Shown: positions 45,230-60,257, numbered from the stretch's first letter. The stretch is 64,000 nt of DNA from Diadema setosum (GCA_033980235.1 CM067069.1:36269992-36333991); one strand, 5' to 3'. The notes: generated by a model from the sequence alone, not told the origin. Numbers and translations: made by a program.

Positions 45230-48200
45230 GTGAGTGTATGGACTGTAACGGTGGTCCATGTGCGACAGTTTTCGTCGTCATCTTCTAGCTTTTTCCCCCT
45301 CATTTTCCGAGACTCAAGACTGAATACTAACTCACCTTTGTTTGTATACCATCAACAAAGCAAATATTTAACAATTTAGAGCCGTTTATAAAATACAACA
45401 AAGTGATACAGCAATCGCTGTTATGTATGTATGTATGTATGTATGTATTATATATACATATATATTTGTATATATTATATTCCTAAGTCATTCCTTATTA
45501 CAATAATAATACCTTTATAATACGAATATTCAAAAAAATCTAAACAAAATAATTCGTCCATCACTCTGTCAGGAGCTTATTACAAGTATTAGGAATATCG
45601 TGCAGTCATGTACTCCCTTCTAAATGTGAAAAGGAACAAATTAGAATCCCATACATATAAGAGATACTCCATTTGTAAAGCTACAATTGACAATCATTGA
45701 TGAAGATGCGGGTTGCTTTATTAGTTTGTTTGTTTTGTTTTGCTTTGCTTGTCTTCTTGTTGTAGTCGTTGTTTTGGGGGTCTTCCTTTATTCGAGAGAT
45801 ACCACAGAGTATTACAAATATGATGGCTTTTTCTGGCACTTACTGCATGGACCCACGTGAGATGTCTTACTGACTGTATCATGATTCGATGTTAATTGAT
45901 CTCCTTTTATAGCCTGCAGTTTTTACAGCTCTATATTTACTTAGTTTCTCTGAGAACGATGTTTCCTCTTCAAAATCGAAAGTAGGTTTCTGTGTATTAA
46001 AACTAAGCTTACTCAAACAAGTTACCCAGGCCGAATATAGTTATTAGAATACGCTACAGTAGCTGGAGAAATTGCATTTTTATTCACATCTCTGGGTAAT
46101 ATGCTCACAAAATGTACAATGTAAAGAATTGGGTGTATTCATACATCCCTTGGACCTAAAATGATAACATTTCGTAGTATATAACGTGTGTCTTTGACAT
46201 TGCCATAATTTTGTTTCGCCTGTTCAGCTCATCGACCACGCACACACCCACCCCTCCGCCTCGCCTCGCGTGTCGCGTCGCAGCGTCGATGCCGAGAGGA
46301 TGGCACGTCGAGTACCACCAGAATGTACTGGAAAGCACATACAGTGAAACCATACAGGTAAAGTCAAAGGGCCATGTCGGACCAGATAAAAACTAGTTTA
46401 AAAACGAAAGAGTAAAAATAGTAAAATATTTCAAAGAGGAAAATGTAATAAAATTCGAAAAGAAAATGTGTAGTAGAAAGTTATGACACTGGAAGTTTCC
46501 CCTAGTTCGGTCATAATAATAATAATAATGGTCATACAACTCTTTCATTTCTATATTTATATAAAGAACTCTTTTGAGAAAATTTGCAGCACTTCACAAT
46601 TGCAAATCTCCCAATTATTTTTGTTTTGTTTTTATTTCGCTCTTTCTTTTCAGACTATTCCTTTAAGCAAGCGATTCGATAGTGCATGACACATAAATAT
46701 GTGGGTGTGCGTCCGCTCATACGTATTTTCTCATGTGTGTATGAGCGTGAGTTTGTTATTTTGATGTGCCGTCTTAAAGGCCCACTTGCTTTGGGAAACA
46801 GAGATATTGACAGCAACCCCATTACACCAAAGTTGTACACGGGTTCGCAATTTGACGAGGCCATAACATCACCTAATGGAAATTTTTTGAACCTGAACCC
46901 TTATCTGGCAACAGGTATTTCTTACATCTTCTTATAGTTCGTATGTAGGATTTCAATAAAGCATTCGACATTTTGTAAGTGTCATTTTCAAACTGTTTAC
47001 TGAAGGGGAATTGAACATGAGGTGTGATGGCATTAGACGTCCAGCTAACTACACTTTAATTCTTGTTCTTTCTTTTGGATATTACACAGAGGATTACCAC
47101 TGAAACACTAAATCGGATAGCCAACCTTCTTCAAGTAAAGGGGGAGAGAGCAGATATTGCTGTCGACTGGTAAGTCACACTCTGAATAATAATTCTGGTA
47201 TCAATATTCACATGATTCACATGAATAATCGACTTTGCCTCGCCAGCTACGGAACACTGTCATTCAATATCGAGCTTTGTCACACGTGCTAGTTGTTTTC
47301 TTTTTTTTTTCAATTGCAACTCAAATTTTTACTGTCACAGTAGCTGAGCACAAATCAATTGCGTGAACTGACATTCGTTTCCGTCAAAGTTTACTAAAAT
47401 TGTCCCCGTATGAACAATGCTGGAACTATTGCCCTGATCGAATCGTCTACTCATTAAATTTACGGCCTTTAATCATGCTTAAGACATAGTTTCTATTCAC
47501 AGGACTCACTTTAGTATCATACCTACATGACCTATTCCCTTCAATGACACAGTAAAAAAGTTTTTATAAACTTGTTACACCACACATACATTACATGATG
47601 CAAGGTCCATAAATATGTAACATTTGATCAATTTAATCGACAGGAAAATGAATTTGTTTGACCATATATGACGAATTTGATCATGGCATTCCGACGTCGT
47701 TAAACACGCTAAGCGAAAATGCAAAGATCTAGCTACTGTACCGAAGATACCTTCTCGTTTATGACGTTATGCCAGAATTCCAAATGAGATATCTTTCCAG
47801 ACATTGATCAGTAAATTCATTTCGGGTCCTGCGATCGACACGTATATCGTACAATGTCAGAGAAAAAGGACGGGGCTAACGTTGTTGTTGTTGTTGTTGT
47901 TTTCCTAATCTGAACGATAGTTGAATTGAAGGGAATTTATTTCCACGTCACGGGGTAGAACATCCTGATCAGCAGAGCTACTTTTTCAGAGGGGTCCACA
48001 TATTAATGAGCGTAACGTGTGTAAACTTGTATTGACGAATGTGTTTATTTGTGCGCGCGTTGTAATGCTTTGGAAACCTTGACTCCGTCGGATCATGGAG
48101 CTACATATTTAATAGTAATTCCATGGTCGGATGGAACCATAGTGACGTCTGGTATTAATCGAGAAAACAATCGAATCAATCTTTTAATGTATTAGCCTTG

Positions 48201-49203
48201 GATTCATTTGAATGGCTTCTGAAATCAGATCAACCCATAAGAACGAGAGCGACACAACTCATGGGTGTTATCATTGCAACTCCATAGGTTTTACTTTTTT
48301 TTTCAGGGAGTCGACCTCCCTATAGCTCGTAAATTGCAAACTCTTTCTTGGTTTTCTTGACGAGAAACTCGATAACTTATTTTTGTCACAAAAAAAAAAA
48401 AACGCAACCCAAAAACAAAATAACATACACACACACACACTCACGTTATTCAATAATTTCATCGTGGTCGTAGGGCCCTAAGCACATAGCTGAAAAAAGT
48501 ACGATTTCCTCTGTTAGGTAAGTAAGGACAAGATTGAATATTATTCTAAAAATAAAGCGTCAAATTTTGTGAGCACAGCAGGGCAAACGTAATCTAAATC
48601 GGGTAAGAATGAAGAAAGTTATAACCTGAATTGTTGTAGTTATTAAACATTAATTATGTTATGACCATACAAAAATCAATGAGTGAGTTGATGATGTCAT
48701 AATCCCCTCACCCCTCACAATTGTCCATTATCGTGTTGAAAAAAAAAATTCAAATTCAAATTTTCTAGTACTTAGTATGAAAGTACAATATTATTCCCCG
48801 GCTAATTTCGAAATAATGAGAAGGAGTAGATAGAGATACTAGTATCTTAGGCTTAGGTAAAATTGCGTTCTAGCAAATCAAAAATGGAAATTTTATGATT
48901 TCTTGTGGACATAATACAGACTGCAGTACAAGTATGTCAGTAGGTGCCTGTATGGGCAACTGCCTATTTCATGCTAGCCGGATTCGGTTCAGAAAGTTGT
49001 CATTCCTTACATAAATCCCGGGTCCCGTTTTATATTTAAACTTGTTATCGGTAACAACTGCCACATTTCTATAACAAATTTCGTCTCAGCCAATCAGATG
49101 CAAGGATTCCAATACAACAACTATCGTAACTTGTTGATGATAAGAACTTTTATGAAACGGGGCCCTGATCGTATCTTTATTCTGCTGTCGTTGATGTCGT
49201 TGG

Positions 49204-49249
<46 letters not shown>

Positions 49250-49729
49250 ATGTAGCGAAATGGGGATTTTTTAACTCTACCCTCGTTAATTGTGAAACAC
49301 AGTTTTGATGATTCCCACCATGCAGGGCTTGTCCCCAAGGCACTGCTAAGATCGAAAAAGGAACTAGATACTGCATCCACGAATGCGCTCGTCCGTATTG
49401 TCTGATTGAACTGCCTGAAAGTCACCTTGAGGTGAGTTTGGTGACGCTGATCTCTCTTGAACTGTTTAGTTTGTTTAATTGTTAATTATATCAAGAATTG
49501 TATGTGTGAAATTATCGAATGAGACAAATCAAAGAAGAGGACCATTGTGAAATATTGGGAATCGACAACGTCGCATTGCTTGCATTTAAGATGAAGTAGC
49601 ACCAACGGCGTAAATCCATACTGAGGAGTGGGGGGGATGATCGGCGATAGTCACCATCACCACGATTACAAGCCCATAACCGAACCGGCCCAGCCTTGAG
49701 GGGGACGGGGGTGAGAGAAGCTTGGTAAA

Positions 49730-49760
<31 letters not shown>

Positions 49761-52700
49761 ACACTTTACAGGGATCGGATGTCTCACTCTTTTGAATGAA
49801 ATATAAAGTGGGAGGAGAGATATATTTCTGACAAACTGTTACAAGCGAGCTTGAAAATTTTGACATTTTACAGTCCCAAAACTGCAGTTTGTGACTGTAT
49901 TTTGTCCGCTTTGGAAATTAAGGGGGGGCACCGGGTGAAACTGCCGGCAATTACTACTGACAGCAACATCAAGAGAATGGCATAACAGTTAAATGCGAGC
50001 GAGCGAAGCGAGCGAGCTTGAAAATTTTGACATTTTACAGTAAAAAAAAACTGCCGTTTTGGGCTGTATTTTTTCGCTTTGGAAATTAAGGGGGGCGCAC
50101 AGGGCGCAACTGCTGGCAGTTCGTACTGGCAGCAACATCAGGAGAATGGCATAACGATTAAATGCGAGCGAGCGAAGCGAGTGAGCTTGAAAATTTTGAC
50201 ATTTTACAGTCCCAAAACTGCCGTTTGTAGCTTTATTTTTAGCTTTGGAAATTAAGGGGGAGCACCGGGCGAAAACTGGTGGCAATTACTGGCAGCAACA
50301 TCATGAGAATGGCACAATGATTAAATGCGAGTGTGCGAAGCGAGCGAGCTTGAAAATTTTGACATCTTACAGTCCCCAAAACTGCCATTTGTAGTTATAT
50401 TTTTCGCTGGACGCACCGGGCACAACTGCTGTCAATCACTGGCAGCAACATCAGGAGAATGCCATAGCGATTAAATGCGAGCGAGCGGAGCAAGCGAGCC
50501 TGAAAATTTTGACATTTTGCAATCCAAGAAAATGTCGTTTGTAGCTGCATTTTTTCGCTTTGGAAATTAAGGGGAGGCACACCGGGCGAAAACTGCTGGC
50601 AATTACTGGCAACAACATCAGGAGAATGGCATAATGATTGAGCGAGTGAGCGGAGCGAGCGAGTTTCAAAATTTTGACTTATTACAGTCCCAAAACTGCC
50701 GTTTGTAGCTTTATTTCTAGCTTTGGAAATTAAGGGGGGGGGGGGGCACCGGGTGAAACTGCTGGCAATTACTGACAGCAACATCAAGAGAATTGCATAA
50801 CAATAAAATGCGAGCGAGCGAAGCGAGCGAGCTTGAAAATTTTGGCATTTTACACTAAAAACTGCCGTTTTGGGCTGTGTTTTTTCGCTTTGGAAATTAA
50901 GGGGGCGCACAGGGCGCAACTGCTGGCAGTTCGTACGGGCAGCAACATCAGGAGAATGGCATAACGATAAATGCGAGCGAGCGAAGCGAGTGAGCTTGAA
51001 AATTTTTGACATTTTACAGTCCCCCAAACTGTCGTTTGTGGCTGTATTTTTTCGCTTTGGAAATTAAGGGGGAGCACCGGGCGAACTGCTGGCAATTACT
51101 GGCAGCTTCATCAGGAGAATGGCATAATGATTAAATGCGAGCGAGCGAAGCGAGCGAGCTTCAAAATTTTCACTTATTACAATCCCAAAACTGCCGTTTG
51201 TAGCTATATTTTTCGCTTTGGAAATTAAGGGGGGAGCACCGGGCGAAAACTGCTGGCAATAACTGGCAGCAACATCAGGAGAATGGCGTAAAGATTAAAT
51301 GCGAGCGAGCGAAGCGAGCGAGCTTCAAAACTTTGACTTATTACAGTCCCAAAACTGCCGTTTGTAGCTATATTTTTCGCTTTGGAAATTAAGGGGGGGG
51401 GGGGGAGCACCGGGCGAAAACTGCTGGCAATAACTGGCAGCAACATCAGGAGAATGGCATAATGATTAAATGCGAGTGTGCGAAGCGAGCGAGCTTGAAA
51501 ATTTTGACAACTTACAGTCCCCAAAACTGCCATTTGTAGCTATATTTTTCGCTTTGGAAATTAAAGGGGACGCACCGGGCACAACTGCTGTCAATCACTG
51601 GCAGCAACATCAGGAGAATGCCATAGCGATTAAATGCGAGCGAGCGGAGCAAGCGAGCCTTAAAATTTTGACATTTTGCAATCCAAGAAAATGTCGTTTG
51701 TAGCTGTATTTTTTCGCTTTGGAAATTAAGGGGAGGCACACCGGGCGAAAACTGCTGGCAATAACTGGCAGCAACATCAGGAGAATGTCATAATGATTAA
51801 ATCCGAGCGAGCGGAGCGAGCGAGCTTCAAAATTTCGACTTATTACAGTCCCAAAACTGCCGTTTGTAGCTTTATTTTTAGCTTTGGAAATTTAGGGGGA
51901 GCACCGGGCGAAAACTGCTGGCAATTTATGGCAGCAACATCATGAGAATGGCATAATGATTAAATGCGAGTGTGCGAAGCGAGCGAGCCTGAAAAATTTT
52001 GACATCTTACAGTCCCCAAACCTGCCATTTGTAGCTATATTTTTTTGCTTTGGAGATTAGGGGGGGGGGGGCGCACCTTGCGCACCTGCTGTCAATCACT
52101 GGTAGCAACATCAGGGGAATGGCTTAGCGCTTAAATGCGAGCGAGCGGAGCGAGCGAGCTTTAAAAATTTTGACATTTTACACCCCAAAAACTGCCGTTT
52201 TTAGCTATATTTTTGCGATTTGGTTTGTCCCACTTTTATGGGGGAACCATCCCCCCCCCCCCCCCATCGACGCCTCTGCATATGAGGGAGCTTTTGTTAA
52301 GTGAAAGATATGCTGCACACTCTTTGACAAATTAGGGAAATATACGTCAATCTCAACAGTGTACTTGTCTTATCGAAAGGGATCCAGTATAGCGGAGCTT
52401 TTGCATGTTTATGATTGCAATTCAACGATTTGGTGCATAGTTCTGGCGGTATTTGGACAATAATTCCATTAAGAAAGTTCGAAATTTGTCCTCATCTCGG
52501 AAATTGCTTAGGGGATAAATGATTTGCCTGCCTAAACACTTTCGTAGGGGCGGGGCAAATGCCCTTCCCCCCCCCCCCCCGAGATATTTTCGACGCCCCT
52601 GATCTTCCCTGGGTATACCCATAGATGTATCTTGACTGAATTATCAGTCACTGTCGTTCCTCATGAATGATTCAGGAAATGGAGGGGGTTCAATTATGGC

Positions 52701-55700
52701 AATATAGTTTTGTTATTGTTTGTTTGTTTTCGTACATATTTTGCAGATGGTCCCAAGTTACTCTCGTCTTAGCATGTTTACATGTAGGCCTACACTATTT
52801 GACGTTGTCAACGTCTGAGCCATACCTTACAGTGTATGTCCATGTCCGCGAGCGAGCGAAGCGAGCGAGCGCTTGAGAAAATTATGCATTCGATTTCCTA
52901 CAAGATAGAATACTGTTCAGCTCTGTTATCTGTCTGAAGGCCGGCGTACAAACGTCATGCAATATGCCAAAATTGATACAATCACATTTCTGCTTCCTCC
53001 ATTTTTTTTCCTTCAAAATTCAGGGGGGGGGGGGATGATTGTACAGGCCATCCCCCCCTCCTCCATTTCAGGGGGGGATATATCCCCCCCCATCCCCCCC
53101 CCCCGGATTTACGCCCATGAGTAGCACCTATACAGAAGTTACTTAGATTCTGTACTAAAAAGAATCATAACACTGTTTGTAGATTCCGTCTATTAAAATT
53201 CAAGAAATGAATTGTTTTCATCCTTACCTCAGTTATTTGAATATATAACAATATGAATGTAAAATAATATCTATATATCATGTATAACATTATATACCGT
53301 AGATATCATATATCAATAACCATAAAAAAAATACATATGACAGTTGCATAATCATTTACCAAAATAATAAATTTTGTCAGCCTTAATGACCGATTTTATG
53401 AAGGGGCATCATAACTTCATAATATCAAATCCACTGATATCATTGCTTCGTGCAAAAAGGTTAAAAAATATACAATATAGTAACAATGGATTGTAACACT
53501 CATCATTCATTTGAAGGTTTAGAGAGGTTTTCATTAATTACGCACGAGGTACTTAAGGCCTACATACCCCGGAAATTACGGTAGTCATTTATCTATTCAG
53601 TCTTGTATTTCTTTACCAACTTGTCGTTTGTTACGCTGTGTATTCATTTTACTTGTTTTTCATCATTAATTTACACCACCCTTCTGTCCTGCCCTTCATA
53701 GCCCACATTACACTTGTGAAGTGGAGAATGGAACGGGGAGACTGTACGACTGCCGGGGACCTAAGGCAAATTATACGGCCAGCTACGGGGTCAAAGACGT
53801 CCACTATGTACTACACGTGGCTGCCTTGTCGGATTCCTGTGGTCGGAGGCATCTTGGCTTTTGCTAGTCCGTGTTATTTGAGAACTGGTGATTACAGGTG
53901 TCCTGCAGTATTGTTGTTGTCACTTGAAGACTATTCAAATAAGAGCAACAACCTACATCAACAATGTCTTATGTGTCAGATCGGTGCGGATACCGTCACT
54001 CTACCATGAATGGTTAAGCCCCTAACAATTACTTTACATGCCACAATTTTAATAAAATTCATTTCTGTCAGCGAAATATCCAGAATTCGTTCTCGAATTT
54101 TCGTTACGTGTTATCCTATTCTACTGCTTGTCGTATTCTTCATGGAGACCTGCATTCATTTTGTCATCAACAGTTTTCAAACAAAATTAGGAAACAAAAT
54201 TCAAGTCAGCTGGTTAAGAAAAGTGTTTGCTATTTGAATGAGAGAAGCAAAATCCCTTATTTAATATAATTATATATTTGTATTATTATATTATATAATC
54301 AGATATATATTTATAAATGCACATTAAGTATTTGGTGCACGTCACGAGACCGACACCCACGAGTCATATAGCCCACAAGTCATACAGCTCACAAGTCATA
54401 CAGCCCACGAGTCATACAGCTCACAAGTTACACAGCCCACCAGTTATACAGCCCACGAGTTCGACCACTGAGCAAATTAAGCCCATGAATTCGGCATTAA
54501 GTGAAATAAGCACACGAGTTATACAGCCCATGAGTTCGACATTACGCACAAAAGGCTCACGAGACCGACACTAAGCAAAGAAAGCCCACGAGACGGACAC
54601 TACACTTAAAAGGCTCACGAGACCGACACTAGGCAAAAGAGGTTCACGAGACCGACACTAGGCAAAAGAGTCTCACGAGACCGACACTAGGCAAAGAAGG
54701 CCCACGAGACCGACAGGATGAACAGCGCCACCTATAGACCAATTGCTTGCATAGGGTGTCCAGATAAAGGCATAAAGAAGGTATAAGAGATGGAAAAGGA
54801 GAGTAAGGTTGCTAGGGTATTACCCCGTCAATTGCCCTCCCCCACCCCCCTGAATGGTTCAAGATCTTTAATTGTGTTTGCGTATGTGAGTGTTTGTGAA
54901 AAAAATAAACAAAATTCAATAAAGTGCATGAGATGTTTCAACATTACTTTTGAAAAATGCCAAGACACCCTCGTTTCCCTATCTGCAAAGCCCGTACCGG
55001 TATACCTACTTAGAAAAAAAAAAAACAATAATAAAATGATGTCGACATTCAGATCAACCAACTAGAAAAATACCCAGGTATGAAATAAAGTTCAATACAA
55101 TAAAATTATTCACAAAATGGTCAATGTTGTACGGCACACCTGCTTTATATGATAGGGGGGGGGGGGCTAGTCATCTGCAAAGGTGTTGAAATAATAAAAA
55201 AAAATCACAGAAAATCATGTAATCGTCAATTAAGGCAGCGTTAAGAATTCGGAAAAAGAAGATGGATCCATAAAAGTAACTTCCTATTTCATGAAAAACG
55301 TACTGTTTTGAGAAGAATAATCTTACAAACACAAGCTACTGAAATCGAGGTGAATCGCTGCGATTTAAAAAATAAACAAAAAAAAAAAACGTTTTCATCC
55401 GTTGAATGTCATACAGTAAAGTTAAAGAGAAAATAACAAAGTGAACTCTAAGCAGGCGGGTAAAAGCAGGCAGAAAGGATATTCATTAAGGCCTACTTAA
55501 CTTGTGAAGCGAGAAAGAAAAGGGTGAAAAAACTTAGATCCTGTTCACCGTCTAAGTAGAAGTTAGGAAAGCCTATTAGATGTAGCATGATGGCATCTAA
55601 AAGTAAACCATTCATTGTTTTTGTCCTCTACCACTTTTTCATTCNNNNNNNNNNNNNNNNNNNNNNNNNNNNNNNNNNNNNNNNNNNNNNNNNNNNNNNN

Positions 55701-58700
55701 NNNNNNNNNNNNNNNNNNNNNNNNNNNNNNNNNNNNNNNNNNNNNNNNNNNNNNNNNNNNNNNNNNNNNNNNNNNNNNNNNNNNNNNNNNNNNNNNNNNN
55801 NNNNNNNNNNNNNNNNNNNNNNNNNNNNNNNNNNNNNNNNNNNNCTTTTGTTTTTTTTTTGGGGGGGTCCTATGAAGAGGACAATTCTATTAAAAAAAAA
55901 GAAAAAATGGTAACAATGTCGCTCCCCGTAGCGTGACAGAACTGTCCCCTAAAAGCTACACGTGTAGAAATACATAATTAATGTCGTTGATATGTAGATG
56001 GTGCTGTTATTAGTTAGCAACAATCTTTCGCTGGACAGCGTAACGAATTTGTACCCGCCAGTATGTAATTTTCCCCTTAATGGAACACCCTGTACAGGTA
56101 CATATTTGTAATTGACATGTAGATGACGCTGTTCATCATGTCGGTCTCGTGAGCCTTCTTTGCCTAATGTCGGTCTCGTGGGCTCTCTTTGCCTAGTGTC
56201 GGTCTCGTGAACCTTCTTTGCCTAGTGTCGGTCTCGTGGGCTTTCTTTGCCTAGTGTCGGTCTCGTGAGCCTCTTTTGCGTACTGTCGGTCTCGCGAGCC
56301 TTAATTGTGTAGTGTCGGTCTCGTGGGCTTTCTTCGCTTAGTGTCGGTCTCGTGAGCCTTTTGTGCCTAGTGTCGAACCTCATGGGCTGTATGACTCGTG
56401 AGCCGTATAACTCATGGGCTGTATGACTCATGGACCTATTTTTGATGTCGGTCTCGTAGACCGTATGACTCGTGGGTGTCGGTCTCGTGGGATGACCCCA
56501 TGTGTTTGTGTAAATATGAAATACATTATACATACATCAGGTTCAGCAGATTCATCACTTCTATCACCTTCCTTGACCTGTGTACTATTCTATTAAAGTC
56601 CCATTTATATTTTTAAATCAATTTGATATGGCATATAAAGAAAAATGAATATCTATCTATTCTTATTCCAGTTCATGTAATTCTTCGATCTACATATAGT
56701 TGTTTTCATTGCACGTGATTATCTGTTTTCATCATGCAATCTCTAGACCATTGATTGGTTTCATCAATATGTGTCCGCGATGGATAGACATCTTTGCCCA
56801 GTTTGATGAGGAGATTTTCGACATCATCATTCAGCATGAAATATTCCACGCACTAGTAAGTGGTCGCAAGTCATTCCCTTGCCCCTTTTATCTCATGTGT
56901 CAGGTCTTGAATAAACCAAACCTTGTAGAATTTTGTTGAGATTTTATAAATTTTCTCCGGCATATGCTCCATGGAAATCATTTTATCATCTGATTAGCAC
57001 ACAAAAAGGCATGTTCGGGCAATATGTCATTCATTTTGAGAAAGAAGTAGACATGGTAGACCTTTATAACTATCATCAGTTTCAAAAATCATAATGAAGC
57101 TAAATTTTACATCCGGAACATCAGTTGTGGGGCTGAGTTATATTGAGCTCGTTCCTTGTCAAGAAGTTACTACAAGAGAGGAATACTACGGGTGAAATGC
57201 ATTTCACCAAAATCGTTTAACAACAATAGACAGTGGGCGCCTCAAGCAATTTAAAGAAACAACAGTGGTTCGGTTACTTTCTACACTCATGCAAAATGCC
57301 GAGATAAAATAAAAAAAACACCAGCAAAATGGCTATTGATATGGCCCGAGATTTTAAAGCTCCGTTTCAAAAACCACGACAAGCTAGCCTGGGATCTAGT
57401 GGCCAAGCAGTCTCTTGGTTTAACACCTTAACAGTGCCATAGAGCTGTATATGAGCACACTAGGTGGGCTCAGAGACATCATGCTATATAAAACCTTAGC
57501 CGTTGATTAGTGTTCAAACTTTCAGTCATTTTTTTTTGTTAGCTGTCAATACGCATAGATAATGGTACTGTATTTCATGCCATTGCCTATTTTCTCTCTT
57601 CCAGGGCTTCAGCCCCGCACTATATGCCTTCTTTAGAAATGAAAACGGTGATCCGAGAACTCTCGTCAACGAAACAACAGGTCTACCCGAAATCAATTAC
57701 GAGTAAGTTGTGTCCAGCATGTGGGCAGTCATTCCACCATGTCCACCGTAAAAAGAGCATGGAATCATTGGAGAAAGTGATGCCTTAATTGACCCTCTTA
57801 AACTGGAAACCTTACACGAATATCGTATCATAATTGAGAGTGTGTCTAATGAGCAATTCAGTAGGATTCAATGTGTGCTATAAAGATAACACGAGGTACA
57901 GTGAGTTGCAACTTCCACCTGAAGAAAGTCAGCTGTACGGGATGACATATTATAGTCAACGACAGATCCTAGGCTGCACGTGGAAGATTAACTTAATTCA
58001 TGAGTGTTCAGTCGGTTGTCCGCCAAGTTTGTTTTACGAAGTGCAGGTGAGGATGATTAGTCCACGACATATGCCTTAACCCTATTCTAACTGGGCTATT
58101 TGAGACCAAGTTTTTACAGGGGGTCAATTTGACCCCCCCCCCCCCCCCCCCTTCAGATCTCGGCCGCCGATCGCGCGATCTCCGCAAAATTTTGCCTGAA
58201 CATAGAGCCGGATGTCAACTACAAGATTACATGGTCATACAATAGAAAAATGTTGATTTCATATTTTTTAATAAATTAATTATGCAAATTAACGCATGAA
58301 ATCATATTTTCACCTCTAACTCCATCAAAAAGACTGAAGGATTATTAAATTTTTGTGTCAGAGTTCCTCAAGACACATCAAACAATTTTCTTGTAAAAAA
58401 TAGCGCAATCAAAATCATTTTCTTTTGTTTTTATTGTTTTGTGAATTTCTTATGTATTTTAATGTTTTTTCGATCTTTTGTTTTCTATTGTTTTTTGCCA
58501 AAATTTGTTGGAGGCACTTTTTCAAGCTTATCTACATTAGAATTGATTTATTTCAATGGTTAAAAGTTAAAATGATCTAATTTATATCAATTAAACAAAA
58601 AACACAGTTTGCATTGGATTTGCATACGAAATCATGAATTTGAGCGGTTTTCGGGTTGACATGCATATGCAAAACATTGCATAACTTCAGAACGGTGTAC

Positions 58701-59655
58701 CCGGACGTCGCAAATTTGGTCTCAAAACATGCGGGAGACTTCAATAAAAAAAAGTCATGAAACGACACGGCAAAATCTTTGCGCGTTACGGAATCGTGGC
58801 GCGAACCGTCGAGGGGGGTTAATTTGACCCCCCCCCCCCCCCCCCCTGCCCCCCCCTCCGGTTAGAATAGGGTTAAGGAATAGACAATAGACAGTATGGA
58901 CTGCATGATTCAAGACATTTACTTTCTTTAGACGTCTACTTCTAGCATTAAGCAGATGATGGATTTTAGCAACGCTTCTTACCCTAAGAGTTGAAGAGTG
59001 CCAAAAGGTGTGAAAAAGGAGCTCGGCAAGTGGGAATATGACGGCGATGTTATAGTTTTCGGCACTTTGACGTGGTTATGGGGCTGGTTGGAGTATAAAC
59101 AATATTTCTTATCTTCTGTGTCTTTTTTCATCATCAACATACTGTGTTCTACTATTATTCAAGGCTTGGTGTATACCAGTGGAGTGATACTGTGATTAAG
59201 GAGGTGACGCTGGACTGGGATGTCAGAGACGGCGTGTTCAATCGTACCTTCCGACTCTTTGTCACGCCCAATCTAGTGGTGGGTTAAATCAGAATAAACT
59301 ACTTCTCCTTTAGTATGATATCATTGTAGACCTATTGATATTCATCAATGATTCCATTGTAAAGTTCATTTGGACATGGGTTGCATACGTATGTCATTAT
59401 TCGGATGATTATTAATATCATTATTGTTGTTATTATATTCTACAACAGAATATCCAACTCCTATTATCGTTCCATAACTGTATATCTCTAAATAAGTTCA
59501 AACGTCAAAAGAGGAGAACCGAAACTCCCCCATTCTTTGGTTGAGTCTACTCGGTTAGTGTCGGTTATCTAAAACTTGGCTCAGCTTAAAGAGTTCTGTT
59601 TAGAAAACAAGGACGTTTGATTATCATAGTGCATTATTTCTCTCATGTGTATTTT

Positions 59656-59687
<32 letters not shown>

Positions 59688-60205
59688 CTAAGAGTTTAAT
59701 ATTCGAAAGTGGAGTTGCATGTATACACAAAATCTTGATAGCCCTTTGCCATGTTTGCATCTTTTTACAGAGGGAGGCGCGGGAACATTTCGGCTGTCCG
59801 ACACTCGAAGGACTGGAGATAGAAGATAACATGGGACAAACAGGAGGAACCGGTCTCTCGCACTTCGAGCAACGAATCATGGGAGTAAGTTTACTATTCT
59901 CTCTTCTCATTATGTTTATTTTCTTTTCTCTTTCTCTCTTTCGTCGCGTATAGAAATAAAACGGTTGCCCTGTTTTAACATTAGGGAGAAACCATGGCAG
60001 AAAAATGGCCTTTGATTTTTCGCCTCCACATTTTGCACTGTATAGAAGGTCAAAATTTGCTCTAGAAGTGTATATATTTTTTTTACTCTTCTCCGTATTA
60101 TGAACTTTGGAGATGTCTCGTTTATATCTTTGATTCAATGTGTGGAAGTAATGAACATGAAATAAAACAAATTGACATGAAATATAGAATAACATGTATA
60201 TAAAA

Positions 60206-60257
<52 letters not shown>

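Noticed and set aside
46640..46690. Extra peptidase exon after CTTTTCAG at 46652
   Set aside because: It stops within 12 codons and is not needed: exon 2 and exon 3 join in phase without it.
50395..51027. 210-codon minus-strand ORF
   Set aside because: It runs through the 163-bp tandem array; the repeated protein text is a product of the DNA repeat.
49843..52230. CRISPR array
   Set aside because: Units are about 163 bp and similar along their whole length, with no unique spacers, and the genome is animal.
56222..56533. 103-codon ORF
   Set aside because: Translation of the foldback minisatellites (repeated TRPT/RDRH text).
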